Positions 17,533 to 25,374 of a stretch of DNA of 64,000 nt are shown in pieces; position 1 is the stretch's first letter, and each line of letters starts with the position of its first letter. The notes under the pieces were generated by a model. The model had not been told where the DNA came from. It made no database searches and worked only from the letters and a program-made list of their open reading frames with translations. The DNA is from Sulfurospirillum diekertiae (lineage in GTDB: Bacteria > Campylobacterota > Campylobacteria > Campylobacterales > Sulfurospirillaceae). The stretch covers positions 372,001 to 436,000 of the forward strand of contig NZ_CP023275.1 in assembly GCF_002309535.1 (NCBI RefSeq), written 5' to 3'. The position numbers were made by a program, and so were the translations under genes.

Positions 17533-18369
17533 TTATCCTTTCGTTGCGTAGTCTTTAAGTGCTTGGAGAATCTCGGGCTCTATGGCCCACTCTTTACCAT
17601 CAACGGACATGACGGACTCTCGTTTGATGCCATCCACTGAGCCTTTGGAAACGATAAAAGCAAGGTACTGCTCTAGCTCTTCAAAACTCGGTAGAACATT
17701 TACATGTAAAACTCTTTCAAGTTCGGCGATGAAGCCATACCCACCCCAATTTGAGACCGAAGCGATCATTGGGTAGTCGCAGGGGATGACACAGTAATCG
17801 TAAAAAAGTTCTTTATTTTTCAGCACAGCAGCGAAGCTTCCCATGCCGACTTCATTACCACCATCGCCGATACCAAAACTAGGAGCGGTTTGACTGCCCA
17901 GTTTGAAAAGCTCGTCCACAGGTGCGGTAAACTCTTTGATATCAACGCCACGTGAGTTGAGGTAAAGTCCTTCGTGATTTTGACCGCAACGCTCGATGGA
18001 AAGATGCGCTACGGGTTTGTACGTGTCTAAAAGTATCTTGTACCCTTGATTTTCTAATCCCTCAATCGGAATGTAGAGGGTTTTAATATCAAAAAAATAA
18101 TCCTCGCAAAAACTATCGGTGATGATAACAGGAGTATAGCCAAGTTTTTCAAAAGCTTTTGCAAGAAAGTAAGCGCCCAAAGGGCCATCAGTCTCAGCGT
18201 AACCAGCGACGTAAAAACCTGTATAGATAAAAACAACACCTTTGTCGAGTTTTAAAAAAGCTTGAACGGCATTTTTAGTGTGTTCATTAGGAAAGTGGGC
18301 TTGAATTTTGTCCATATTGCGGGTGGAGTGTTGAAGAACGATCTCTTCAATTGTATGAAAATTGCGCAT
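17533..18369 (-). CDS. DUF4392 protein (D-glutamate cyclase C-terminal-domain family)
   Basis: 278 aa. Matches, by motif, the C-terminal half of mammalian mitochondrial D-glutamate cyclase: SIERCGQNHEGLYLNSRG, the glycine-rich FGIGDGGNEVGMG and SNWGGYGF. The enzyme interconverts D-glutamate and 5-oxo-D-proline. The divergent gene at 18450 encodes a homologue of the other half. The start at 18369 is preferred over 18435 because AAAGG lies 5 bases upstream and the longer form would run into the divergent promoter. A palindrome at 18377 overlaps the ribosome binding site. First gene of an apparent operon with trxC and the KAP gene. Confidence 0.82.
   Translation of the reverse strand: MRNFHTIEEIVLQHSTRNMDKIQAHFPNEHTKNAVQAFLKLDKGVVFIYTGFYVAGYAETDGPLGAYFLAKAFEKLGYTPVIITDSFCEDYFFDIKTLYIPIEGLENQGYKILLDTYKPVAHLSIERCGQNHEGLYLNSRGVDIKEFTAPVDELFKLGSQTAPSFGIGDGGNEVGMGSFAAVLKNKELFYDYCVIPCDYPMIASVSNWGGYGFIAELERVLHVNVLPSFEELEQYLAFIVSKGSVDGIKRESVMSVDGKEWAIEPEILQALKDYATKG
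17699..17710. repeat. TTTACATGTAAA palindrome
   Basis: Exact copy inside the DUF4392 gene (LHVN). Confidence 0.95.
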
Positions 18370-18376
18370 GAAAGCC

Positions 18377-18388
18377 TTTACATGTAAA
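18377..18388. repeat. TTTACATGTAAA palindrome
   Basis: Exact copy overlapping the ribosome binding site of the DUF4392 gene. Confidence 0.95.
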
Positions 18389-18449
18389 AAATTTACTGAA
18401 AAAATTGTATCTAAAATTTGATACAATTTAACCAAAAAAAGGGATTAAA

Positions 18450-19217
18450 ATGTATCCAAAAGAATTACGATCTAAAATAGCCAAAGGCGAATTTACTAGA
18501 CCAACAGCAGGTGAATGTCCTGGGTATATTCAAATGAATATGGTAGCCCTTCCAAGAGAGTACGCCAAACGTTTTGAAGCGTTTGCAAAAGAAAATTCCA
18601 AAGCAATTCCTGTATTGGAAATTATTCAGGAAGGACATTTCTCCAAGGTTTTGGCTCCGGGAGCTGACATTTTAAACGAAATTCCAAAGTATAATATTTT
18701 AAAAGACGGTGTTGTCGTTGAAACCGTGACGGACATAACACCGTATTACAATCTTGATTTGGTCTTTTTCTTGATTGGGTGTAGTTTTTCGTTTGAAACG
18801 GCACTGATTGAAAATGGTATGCCACTGCGCCATGTCGATCAGCAAAAAAATGTTGCAATGTACCGCACGAACATTGCCCTCAAACCTGTTGAAGGTTTTG
18901 CGGGTGAGATGGTCGTCAGCATGCGCCCGATTAAAAAAGAGAAAGTGGCAGATGCGTGTGTTGTCACGAGTCATTTTCCACGTATGCACGGCTCACCGAT
19001 ACAAGTGGGTTACCCTGAAATGATCGGTATTCGTGATGTTTCAAAGCCTGATTATGGTGATGCGATTGAGATCAAAGCGGACGAAATTCCACTCTTTTGG
19101 CCATGTGGCGTAACACCTCAAAATGTCATAACCGCCATGAAACTTCCCTTTGCAATCACGCATGCGCCGGGGCATATGTTTGTAACCGATAAAAAAGACA
19201 GCGAATACTACGAATAA
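18450..19217 (+). CDS. DUF1445 / putative hydro-lyase (YcsI family, D-glutamate cyclase N-terminal type)
   Basis: 255 aa. Family signatures are the N-terminal FTRPTAGECPGYIQMNMVAL, FLIGCSFSFE, MYRTNIAL, GEMVVSMRPI and the C-terminal PFAITHAPGHMFVTD. DUF1445 proteins are annotated as putative hydro-lyases and form the N-terminal half of D-glutamate cyclase. AAAAAGGG before the ATG serves as ribosome binding site. It is divergent from the DUF4392 gene with 80 bases between the starts, so the two halves are likely co-regulated. Soluble, cytoplasmic. Confidence 0.88.
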   Translation: MYPKELRSKIAKGEFTRPTAGECPGYIQMNMVALPREYAKRFEAFAKENSKAIPVLEIIQEGHFSKVLAPGADILNEIPKYNILKDGVVVETVTDITPYYNLDLVFFLIGCSFSFETALIENGMPLRHVDQQKNVAMYRTNIALKPVEGFAGEMVVSMRPIKKEKVADACVVTSHFPRMHGSPIQVGYPEMIGIRDVSKPDYGDAIEIKADEIPLFWPCGVTPQNVITAMKLPFAITHAPGHMFVTDKKDSEYYE

Positions 19218-19220
19218 AAG

Positions 19221-20120
19221 TTACGGCACAAATGCTTCTTGAAGACTGTGGAACTGGTAAGTTTTAACCACTTCAGGAAGCTTCTTCTCTAACATCGTTA
19301 TCCCTAGAGGCTCATTTTTATTGCCATGAATGAGAATGAAACTTCCTGTTTTAATGGGCTCATTTTTTGCAATCCATGCGTTAGCCGACAAAGGAATTAA
19401 AAAATAGGTTTCACGAAGCTCACGCATTAATTTTTCATCAGAGATGAGACCCGGAAATCGAAAAAAGACCGAGGGCGTAATGCCTTCTTCTAGGAGTTTT
19501 TTCTCAACACCAAGTATTTCTGTTTTGACATCGGTGTTTACATGTAACATAAAATTTTCACGCTCAGGAAGATGGGAATCGTAAAAATGGGTATGCGTAT
19601 GGTTTACCCACGTTATCTGTAAAAGAGGATTGTTCACAAGGGCAGTAAACTCTTTTTCGTGGTGGTCTTTCCATGCGGAGCTTATGGCAATAGCAATCGG
19701 TGTTTTACCATTTTGCTTGGTTAACTGCTCAATAAAATCACTTTCATACCCTTTTTTAGTGGAAGGACAAAGATCCATCGTTAGATAGATAGCTTTATCC
19801 TTTTGCGTGGTCGCATGGGTTGCTCCCCCTTTTGCCGCTAAAGCAGTTGCGTTATTGAGTTGTTGTGCAAAGGGAGTTTTTGAAAAATTTTCATCTAACG
19901 GCGTTAATTTTGAAGTATCGAGTGGGAGGACTTTAGTTTGCAGGGTTTGCGTATTGGTAGTGAGGTAAAATGTCACGCCACTCAGTTCAAAACGCCGTGA
20001 AACAAGCAAGAGAGTGTCGTTTTCTTGGTATTGTTTGACAAATATTTCATAGTGCTTAATATACTCAATAGCAGACAATGGAAGCCAACACAGCATTAAA
20101 AATAAAATGAGTCGCATCAT
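19221..20120 (-). CDS. secreted polysaccharide deacetylase (NodB-type) family protein
   Basis: 299 aa with a signal peptide (MRLILFLMLCWLPLSA). The carbohydrate esterase 4 motifs are present: TMDLCPS (first Asp region), the metal-binding His pair in NHTHTH, FFRFPG and a C-terminal LIHGN. Such enzymes remove acetyl groups from peptidoglycan or other glycans. Residues before about 110 form an extra domain of unknown role. AAAGGA is correctly spaced from the ATGATG at 20120; the ATG at 20126 is too close. It is convergent with the DUF1445 gene, only 3 bases away. Confidence 0.82.
   Translation of the reverse strand: MMRLILFLMLCWLPLSAIEYIKHYEIFVKQYQENDTLLLVSRRFELSGVTFYLTTNTQTLQTKVLPLDTSKLTPLDENFSKTPFAQQLNNATALAAKGGATHATTQKDKAIYLTMDLCPSTKKGYESDFIEQLTKQNGKTPIAIAISSAWKDHHEKEFTALVNNPLLQITWVNHTHTHFYDSHLPERENFMLHVNTDVKTEILGVEKKLLEEGITPSVFFRFPGLISDEKLMRELRETYFLIPLSANAWIAKNEPIKTGSFILIHGNKNEPLGITMLEKKLPEVVKTYQFHSLQEAFVP
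19537..19547. repeat. palindrome, 11 of 12 bases
   Basis: Inside the polysaccharide deacetylase gene (LHVN). Confidence 0.8.
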
Positions 20121-20262
20121 ATACATTCCTTTTACGAGAATTTTAGCTCTTTTTTGAAAAAATATGATTATAATTTTGCTAATTATTGTCTAGGCGGTGT
20201 TTGAGTTTTCAAACGGATTATTGAGGGCTGTAAAGCCTAAGCGAAATAATGAGAATGAGAGA

Positions 20263-20520
20263 ATGACGGTCAACGAAGCAGTTTTAGAGATGCGTTACAG
20301 TGGAATCCCTGAAGAAGATATTGAGGCGATTCTCGAGATTTGCAAGAAGAAGGGTTTAACCCCTCAAAATATCGATAAAGAGCTTGAAGCTAAAGGGTTA
20401 GATAAAGTTTTTGAGCTTGAATACGATGCAAGCGAGAGTTGGTTTGAGCGTGGAGCAACCAGTAGTGCTCCTTCCCATAAAGCGCCAGCAAAGCAGGGAT
20501 TAGAAAAGGAAAAAAAGTAG
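20263..20520 (+). CDS. small helical hypothetical protein, 85 aa
   Basis: No named family recognised. MTVNEAVLEMRYSGIPEEDI and the following LEICKKKGLTPQNIDKELEA look like two helix-turn-helix-like segments; the C-terminus is low-complexity and basic. The ATG at 20263 is chosen; the frame is open to 20197 but the extension has no ribosome binding site. The stop abuts the next gene's ATG (20521), so the two are translated together. Confidence 0.6.
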   Translation: MTVNEAVLEMRYSGIPEEDIEAILEICKKKGLTPQNIDKELEAKGLDKVFELEYDASESWFERGATSSAPSHKAPAKQGLEKEKK

Positions 20521-20937
20521 ATGTCAAAACAGATAAAACAGATCATTGAAGAGTATTACGATGTCCTGTGGAATGAGAAAAAGCTCGACCAAGCCAATCG
20601 TTTTTTAGACCCTTCCCTCAATTTTAGAGGTTCTTTGGGTATGAGAGTTGATAGCATCAATGGTTTTTGTGACTATGCAAAGATGCTTTTTAGTGCGTTT
20701 CCCAATCTTTACCATGTGATTGAAGATATTGTCATTGAAGGCGATAAAGCTGCCGTAAGACTTGTTTATACGGCAACACACTCTGGAAAACTCTTTGGAT
20801 TTGAACCTACGGGAAATCGAATCCGTTACTCTGGAGCGTGTTTTTTTAAATTTGAAAATGAAAAAATTGTCGATGCATGGGTTTTGGGAGACTTAAACGC
20901 ATTGTATGGGCAGCTTAATGCCATTGAACATCGTTAA
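20521..20937 (+). CDS. SnoaL-like / ester cyclase family protein
   Basis: 138 aa alpha+beta barrel protein of the NTF2-like superfamily. Pattern: IIEEYYDVLWNEKKLDQANRFL, DPSLNFRG, MLFSAFPNLYHVIEDIVIEG, DKAAVRLVYTATHSG, SGACFFKFENEKIVDAWV, which is the usual layout of SnoaL-like polyketide cyclase relatives. Many bacterial members have no known substrate. Directly follows the 85-aa gene and overlaps the convergent exporter gene by 23 bases. Confidence 0.85.
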   Translation: MSKQIKQIIEEYYDVLWNEKKLDQANRFLDPSLNFRGSLGMRVDSINGFCDYAKMLFSAFPNLYHVIEDIVIEGDKAAVRLVYTATHSGKLFGFEPTGNRIRYSGACFFKFENEKIVDAWVLGDLNALYGQLNAIEHR

Positions 20938-21787
20938 TTTTTGCCTCTTTATGGGCCATCATTGAGTGAACGATTAATGTCGTCACGATGATGGCCCCTC
21001 CCATCAATGTATTGATATGCGGTTTTTCATCCATTAAAATCCACACCCAAAAAGGTGCAAGAACGGGTTCAATAATCGTCAAAAGTGCCACTTCCACAGA
21101 GGGTAAAAATTTTGTTCCTATCCCAATAAATGCACGTGAAAGTGGTGTGAGCAACGCTCCCATAAAGACAATAATCCAAAGTGAATAACTATCAGGAACA
21201 CTAATCGGTGCTGTAACAGCGGCTAAAAGTGAAGCAATGAGCGCTCCTGTTCCAAAACAGGCAAGTCGGTTAGCCTCTTTGTCTCGCTCTAAAACGGACA
21301 ACATCGATACAAAGGCAAATACGCATCCAAAAGCGTAAAGATTTCCTTCCATATTTCCAAGTTCTAAGTCATTGAACAAAATAATAGAAAGCCCTATAAA
21401 AACAAAGAAGATTGCTCCAAAGGTACGGCGTGGTGTTTTTTGTTTAAACAAGATAAACGCAATCATCGCACTTACCAATGGTCCGGTACTTAAAATAAAC
21501 ACGGCACTGGCAACGCTAGTATGTTTGATGGCGAGAATAAATAAAAGATTGCTCAGTCCTATACAAAATCCACTCCATAAAATAGTAGAGAGATGATTTA
21601 TATAGATGGAAACGATGTTGTTTTGATGCTTTGAGTACAAGGTGATATTCATCGTTAAAAACATACACAGACCAAAGTAAAAGGTAAAATTTTGAGCAGG
21701 CACATGCGTCATTTTAATCAGGGGTGATTCAAAGCTCATAAGAAGCATGCCAAGGGAAGTAATCCCAAAGGCTTTCGTGTAAGTCAT
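20915..21787 (-). CDS. EamA/DMT-superfamily membrane transporter
   Basis: 290 aa with about ten predicted membrane helices in two EamA repeats. Typical features are LLFILAIKHTSVASAVFILSTGP in the first repeat and PLSRAFIGIGTKFLPSVEVALLTIIEPVLAP in the second. The family exports metabolites or drugs; substrate unknown. The ATG at 21787 follows the VF530 stop by 4 bases, so the two form an operon; the upstream in-frame extension to 21901 overlaps VF530 and is rejected. Confidence 0.88.
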   Translation of the reverse strand: MTYTKAFGITSLGMLLMSFESPLIKMTHVPAQNFTFYFGLCMFLTMNITLYSKHQNNIVSIYINHLSTILWSGFCIGLSNLLFILAIKHTSVASAVFILSTGPLVSAMIAFILFKQKTPRRTFGAIFFVFIGLSIILFNDLELGNMEGNLYAFGCVFAFVSMLSVLERDKEANRLACFGTGALIASLLAAVTAPISVPDSYSLWIIVFMGALLTPLSRAFIGIGTKFLPSVEVALLTIIEPVLAPFWVWILMDEKPHINTLMGGAIIVTTLIVHSMMAHKEAKINDVQWH

Positions 21788-21791
21788 AGGA

Positions 21792-22025
21792 TTACTTCGT
21801 TTGATTTTTACGGAAATTGATGTAGAGTTTTTCGATTTTTTCGCGTGCCCAAGGGGTTTTGCGGAAAAATTTGAGACATGAGTTAATGCTTGGCTTTTCA
21901 TGAAAACAGTTCATACGTAGCATTTCATCGAGTTTTTCCCAGCCATAATGTGCTTGGAGTTCCGTGACGAGCTTTTCGAGCGTGACACCATGAAGGGGAT
22001 TGTTGTTGTGTTCGTTGTTATTCAT
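21792..22025 (-). CDS. VF530 / DUF2132 family protein
   Basis: 77 aa. Recognisable family core: NNPLHGVTLEKLVTELQAHY, GWEKLDEM, CFHEKPSINSCLKFFRKTPW and AREKIEKLY. These small proteins have a double-stranded-DNA-binding-like fold according to the family description, but no established role. AGGAATAC-like sequence before the ATG. First gene of an operon with the EamA transporter. Confidence 0.88.
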   Translation of the reverse strand: MNNNEHNNNPLHGVTLEKLVTELQAHYGWEKLDEMLRMNCFHEKPSINSCLKFFRKTPWAREKIEKLYINFRKNQTK

Positions 22026-22044
22026 GTATTCCTCAAAATTAAAA

Positions 22045-22146
22045 GCACCAAAGGTGCGCGGGCTTTGTGTCGAGCAAAACCCAGTGTTAACTACGTCCTT
22101 AGAGCTTTACTTTAAAGACGTAGTAAGAGTTTTGAAAAAACTCTAT
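22045..22146. repeat. intergenic repeat copy A (inverted relative to copy B)
   Basis: About 100 bases beginning with the palindrome GCACCAAAGGTGC, then GCGGGCTT, CAGTGTTAAC and AGCTTTACTTTAAA, ending in an AGAGTTTTG...AAAACTCT stem. Copy B at 22949-23047 carries the same blocks in reverse orientation, and the SDR gene lies between them. Confidence 0.7.
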
Positions 22147-22151
22147 TTGCT

Positions 22152-22163
22152 TTTACATGTAAA
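22152..22163. repeat. TTTACATGTAAA palindrome
   Basis: Exact copy between the SDR stop and repeat copy A. Confidence 0.95.
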
Positions 22164-22168
22164 AAGGT

Positions 22169-22921
22169 TTAGTTACGCTCTACACTAAGACCTGCATAGC
22201 TTTGAACAGTTGGCATAATCTCAATACGATTAACGTTAATATGCGCTGGAAGTTCTGCCAGTGAGAAGATGGCATTGGCAATATCTTCTTTTGAAAGCGG
22301 TGTTGTATTTTGATACACAGAGTCTGCTTTGACTTTATCCCCTTTAAAACGAACATCGGAAAATTCGGTCAGTGAAAAACCAGGTTCAATGTTGGTCACA
22401 CGAACGTGTGTGCCTTTAAGGTCGGTTCTAAGGTTAAGCGAGAACTGTTTGACAAATGCTTTGGTCGCACCATACACATTGCCACCCTCATACGGCCAAC
22501 TGCCTGCGGTTGAACCAATGTTAAAGATATAGCCCGTTTTGCGCTCAACCATCACAGGCAGAACGGCTTTCGTCATGTACAGCAGTCCTTTGATGTTCGT
22601 GTCGATCATCTTCTCCCAATCATCCAAACTCGCTTCATTGGCATGTTCAAGTCCAAGAGCAAGACCCGCATTATTAACTAAAATATCAATAGATTTATAC
22701 GCTTCAGGAAGCGAAGCAATGGCACCAAACACTTCGTTTTTTTGGGTAATATCAAAACAAAGTGTTAAAATATCACAGTGTGCTAGACGAGTTTTGAGTG
22801 CATCTAAACGCTCTTTTCGACGACCTGTTGCAATCACTTTATAGCCAGCATTTGCAAATTTTTCAGCGGTTGCTTCTCCAAAACCAGAAGTTGCACCTGT
22901 AATCAAGACAATTTTTGACAT
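22169..22921 (-). CDS. short-chain dehydrogenase, YdfG-like (3-hydroxy acid/serine dehydrogenase type)
   Basis: 250 aa. NADP-binding motif TGATSGFG (residues 8-15), NNAGLALG, catalytic Ser in IGSTAGSWPYEGG and YxxxK as YGATK, plus the YdfG-type C-terminal region (INVNRIEIMPTVQ). The family oxidises L-allo-threonine, serine or 3-hydroxy acids with NADP. No near neighbour in the same direction, so probably monocistronic. It is bracketed by the two inverted intergenic repeats, and a palindrome lies 5 bases after the stop. Confidence 0.9.
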   Translation of the reverse strand: MSKIVLITGATSGFGEATAEKFANAGYKVIATGRRKERLDALKTRLAHCDILTLCFDITQKNEVFGAIASLPEAYKSIDILVNNAGLALGLEHANEASLDDWEKMIDTNIKGLLYMTKAVLPVMVERKTGYIFNIGSTAGSWPYEGGNVYGATKAFVKQFSLNLRTDLKGTHVRVTNIEPGFSLTEFSDVRFKGDKVKADSVYQNTTPLSKEDIANAIFSLAELPAHINVNRIEIMPTVQSYAGLSVERN

Positions 22922-22948
22922 GACACATCCTTTGCATTTTTTGATTTA

Positions 22949-23047
22949 GAGTTCGATAAGAACTCTGAACACGCTTTTAAAGCAAAGCTTTAAAAACTAC
23001 GTTAACACTGAGTTTACTTCGGCAGTAAGCCCGCGCACCTTTGGTGC
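22949..23047. repeat. intergenic repeat copy B
   Basis: Reverse-orientation partner of copy A. Reading on the reverse strand it contains GCACCAAAGGTGCGCGGGCTT, then CAGTGTTAAC, AAAGCTTTGCTTTAAA and a GAGTTC...GAACTC stem. It occupies part of the 337-base gap between the SDR gene and the liv operon. The rest of the gap is AT-rich and probably holds the liv promoter. Confidence 0.7.
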
Positions 23048-23258
23048 TTTGACTACTTTGAACTTTTGTTATGAAAAAAGTCTATTATACAAGATGGAGG
23101 TATAATCATACCTTTTGTTGAAAATTGCATCATATTTTTTTCAACAATGTTGTCAAAATATATTAAGATACCTTGATGTACAAAAGTGTTTTTTTTAGTA
23201 ATTTTAAATTTTAATAAGGCACAATGTGACACATAAAAAATTAAACAAAGGAGAAAGA

Positions 23259-24389
23259 GTGAAGAAAATGTTTTCAAAGTTAACGGTTTCTTTGGCAGCC
23301 TGCTCAATGCTAGTCAGTGCGAGTGTCGCGGCAACGAATGTGATTAAGATTGGTGTGCAAGCGCCTATTACAGGGCAATATGCTAATGAAGGTCAAAGCA
23401 TCGATAACGGTGTGAAGCTGATTGTGGATCAGTACAATGCTAAAGGTGGCGTTTTAGGCAAAAAAATCGAAGTCGTCACCTGTGATGACCAAGGTACAGC
23501 ACAACAAGCAGCCATTTGTGCTAAAAAACTGGTCAATGAAGGTGTCAAAGCGGTTATTGGCTCTTACACATCTGGTGCAACAGAAGCAGCCCAAACCACT
23601 TACAACAGAGCAGGGGTACTCCAAACCAGCGATGGCACAAGTGACTCATTGATCGCACATAAATATTGGACATTTTTCAGAAACTCTTTCCCCAACAGTG
23701 CTGAGGCAGATTACACAGCAAAATACTTTGTTGATGGCAAACAGTACAAAAAAATCGTTATTCTCTCAGACTACTCCAGCTACTCAACAGACCTAGCCGA
23801 TGCGACGATCAAAGCACTCAAGGCTAAAAATGCCAATATCATTTATGAAGGCAAAATCAAATCAGGCTCTCAGAACTTCACAGCTACTTTGACAAAAATC
23901 AAAGCCATGGAACCCGATGTGATTTATTTTAGTGGCTACTACACCGATGGAGGACTTTTACGCGCGCAACAAATGCAGTTAGGCATTAAAGCAGACTTTG
24001 TTGGAGGCGACTCTAATGACAATCCTGATTATATGAAATTAGCAGGGGAGAGTGCTCAAGGGACACTTTTGATTAATGTACCGACCCCAGATATTTTACC
24101 GTATGATATTGCTAAAACGTTTTTAGTGGATTATAAAGCAAAATTCAATGCGATGCCAGCATCTATTTGGTCATTGATGAACGTAGATGGTCTTCGTGTT
24201 ATTTTACATGTAATGGAGCAAACCAAATCTGAAGACACCAAAGTGATTGCTGAAGAGATGCATAAACTCAAAGATTTCCCCGGTATTACAGGCCCTGTGA
24301 CCTTTAGAGAAGATGGTGAACGAACCGGTGGTGGCTATATGACGTATGAAGTTCAAGCGGATAAAAGCTACAAAATCGTTTATCAATAA
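23259..24389 (+). CDS. livK: branched-chain amino acid ABC transporter, periplasmic binding protein
   Basis: 376 aa. Signal peptide (MFSKLTVSLAACSMLVSASVAA) and a type I periplasmic-binding fold: IKIGVQAPITGQYANEGQSI, DDQGTAQQAAICAKKLVN, VIGSYTSGATEAA, EPDVIYFSGYYTDGG. It captures leucine/isoleucine/valine or a related ligand and delivers it to LivHM. GTG at 23259 follows AAAGGAG; an ATG at 23268 is also possible. First gene of livKHMGF. The specificity (amino acid, amide or other) cannot be read from sequence alone. Confidence 0.9.
   Translation: MKKMFSKLTVSLAACSMLVSASVAATNVIKIGVQAPITGQYANEGQSIDNGVKLIVDQYNAKGGVLGKKIEVVTCDDQGTAQQAAICAKKLVNEGVKAVIGSYTSGATEAAQTTYNRAGVLQTSDGTSDSLIAHKYWTFFRNSFPNSAEADYTAKYFVDGKQYKKIVILSDYSSYSTDLADATIKALKAKNANIIYEGKIKSGSQNFTATLTKIKAMEPDVIYFSGYYTDGGLLRAQQMQLGIKADFVGGDSNDNPDYMKLAGESAQGTLLINVPTPDILPYDIAKTFLVDYKAKFNAMPASIWSLMNVDGLRVILHVMEQTKSEDTKVIAEEMHKLKDFPGITGPVTFREDGERTGGGYMTYEVQADKSYKIVYQ
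24203..24213. repeat. palindrome, 11 of 12 bases
   Basis: Inside livK (ILHVM). Confidence 0.8.
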
Positions 24390-24471
24390 GCATTTTACTG
24401 GTACACTTTCAGCGCACATTGCCAAAGAGAGCTCTCTTTGGCAATCTCACTCTATTAGAATAAGGTTCTCT

Positions 24472-25374
24472 ATGGATATTTTTTTACAACAAATGGTCAA
24501 CGGCCTTACTATTGGAAGCCTTTATGCACTGGTTGCTTTAGGGTATACAATGGTCTATGGCGTCATGCGGCTTATCAATTTTGCGCATGGTGACCTCGTT
24601 GCTTTTTCTGCTTTTATAGGACTCAGTGTTTACGCACAAATTTTTGGGGAGAGTGCAACCTCTTTGGGTGTCATTATCACGGTGTTTGCATTGACAGCTC
24701 TGAGTGTTGCTTGTGTGGGTGTACTTCTTGAGCGCCTAGCGTATAGACCTTTACGAACTGCACCACGCCTCAGTGCCGTGGTATCTGCCCTTGGAGCAGG
24801 ACTTGTCATTCAAAATTCTGTCATGCTGATTTGGGGCCCCAATATGAAAATATTTCCCTCTAATCTTTTTCCTTCTACGATTTGGGCTGTTGGTGGCATT
24901 GTGATTACCTTTACACAAGTGATGATCTTGGGCGTTTCATCGGTTTTAATGGTTGGTCTTTATTTTTTCATTCACCAGACCAAAATTGGTACAGCCATTC
25001 GCGCCGTTGCGATTGACCAAGATGCTGCAAAACTTATGGGCATTAATGTGGGTCGCATTATTATGATTATCTTCATTATCGGCTCCGCACTGGGTGCTGT
25101 TGCAGGGCTTTTTATAGGCTCTTACTACCGTGGAATCACCTTTGATATGGGATGGATGTATGGGCTTAATGCCTTTGTCGCTGCCATCATGGGAGGCATC
25201 GGCAATATCCCCGGTGCAATGCTTGGAGGGCTTCTTTTAGGGCTTTTCAATGCAATGATTACAGGGTATATTTCAACGCAATGGGCAGAGACTTTTACCT
25301 TTGTGCTTTTAATTGCGATTTTAGTCTTGAGACCAACGGGAATTCTTGGCGAAACAGTGGCGGAGAAAGTATGA
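24472..25374 (+). CDS. livH: branched-chain amino acid ABC transporter permease
   Basis: 300 aa. Multi-helix inner-membrane protein with the LivH signatures NGLTIGSLYALVALGYTMVY, INFAHGD, RAVAIDQDAAKLMGINV and GGIGNIPGAMLGG. The ATG at 24472 with TAAGG upstream is chosen; the long in-frame extension overlapping livK has no support. Its stop overlaps the livM start (ATGATGA), indicating coupling. Confidence 0.92.
   Translation: MDIFLQQMVNGLTIGSLYALVALGYTMVYGVMRLINFAHGDLVAFSAFIGLSVYAQIFGESATSLGVIITVFALTALSVACVGVLLERLAYRPLRTAPRLSAVVSALGAGLVIQNSVMLIWGPNMKIFPSNLFPSTIWAVGGIVITFTQVMILGVSSVLMVGLYFFIHQTKIGTAIRAVAIDQDAAKLMGINVGRIIMIIFIIGSALGAVAGLFIGSYYRGITFDMGWMYGLNAFVAAIMGGIGNIPGAMLGGLLLGLFNAMITGYISTQWAETFTFVLLIAILVLRPTGILGETVAEKV

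Noticed and set aside
22045..23047. SDR gene as a composite transposon
   Set aside because: The flanking inverted repeats are real but imperfect, and no transposase or target duplication is visible. Reported only as repeats.
24346..24471. N-terminal extension of LivH from 24346
   Set aside because: It overlaps livK, lacks a ribosome binding site and is absent from the usual LivH length.
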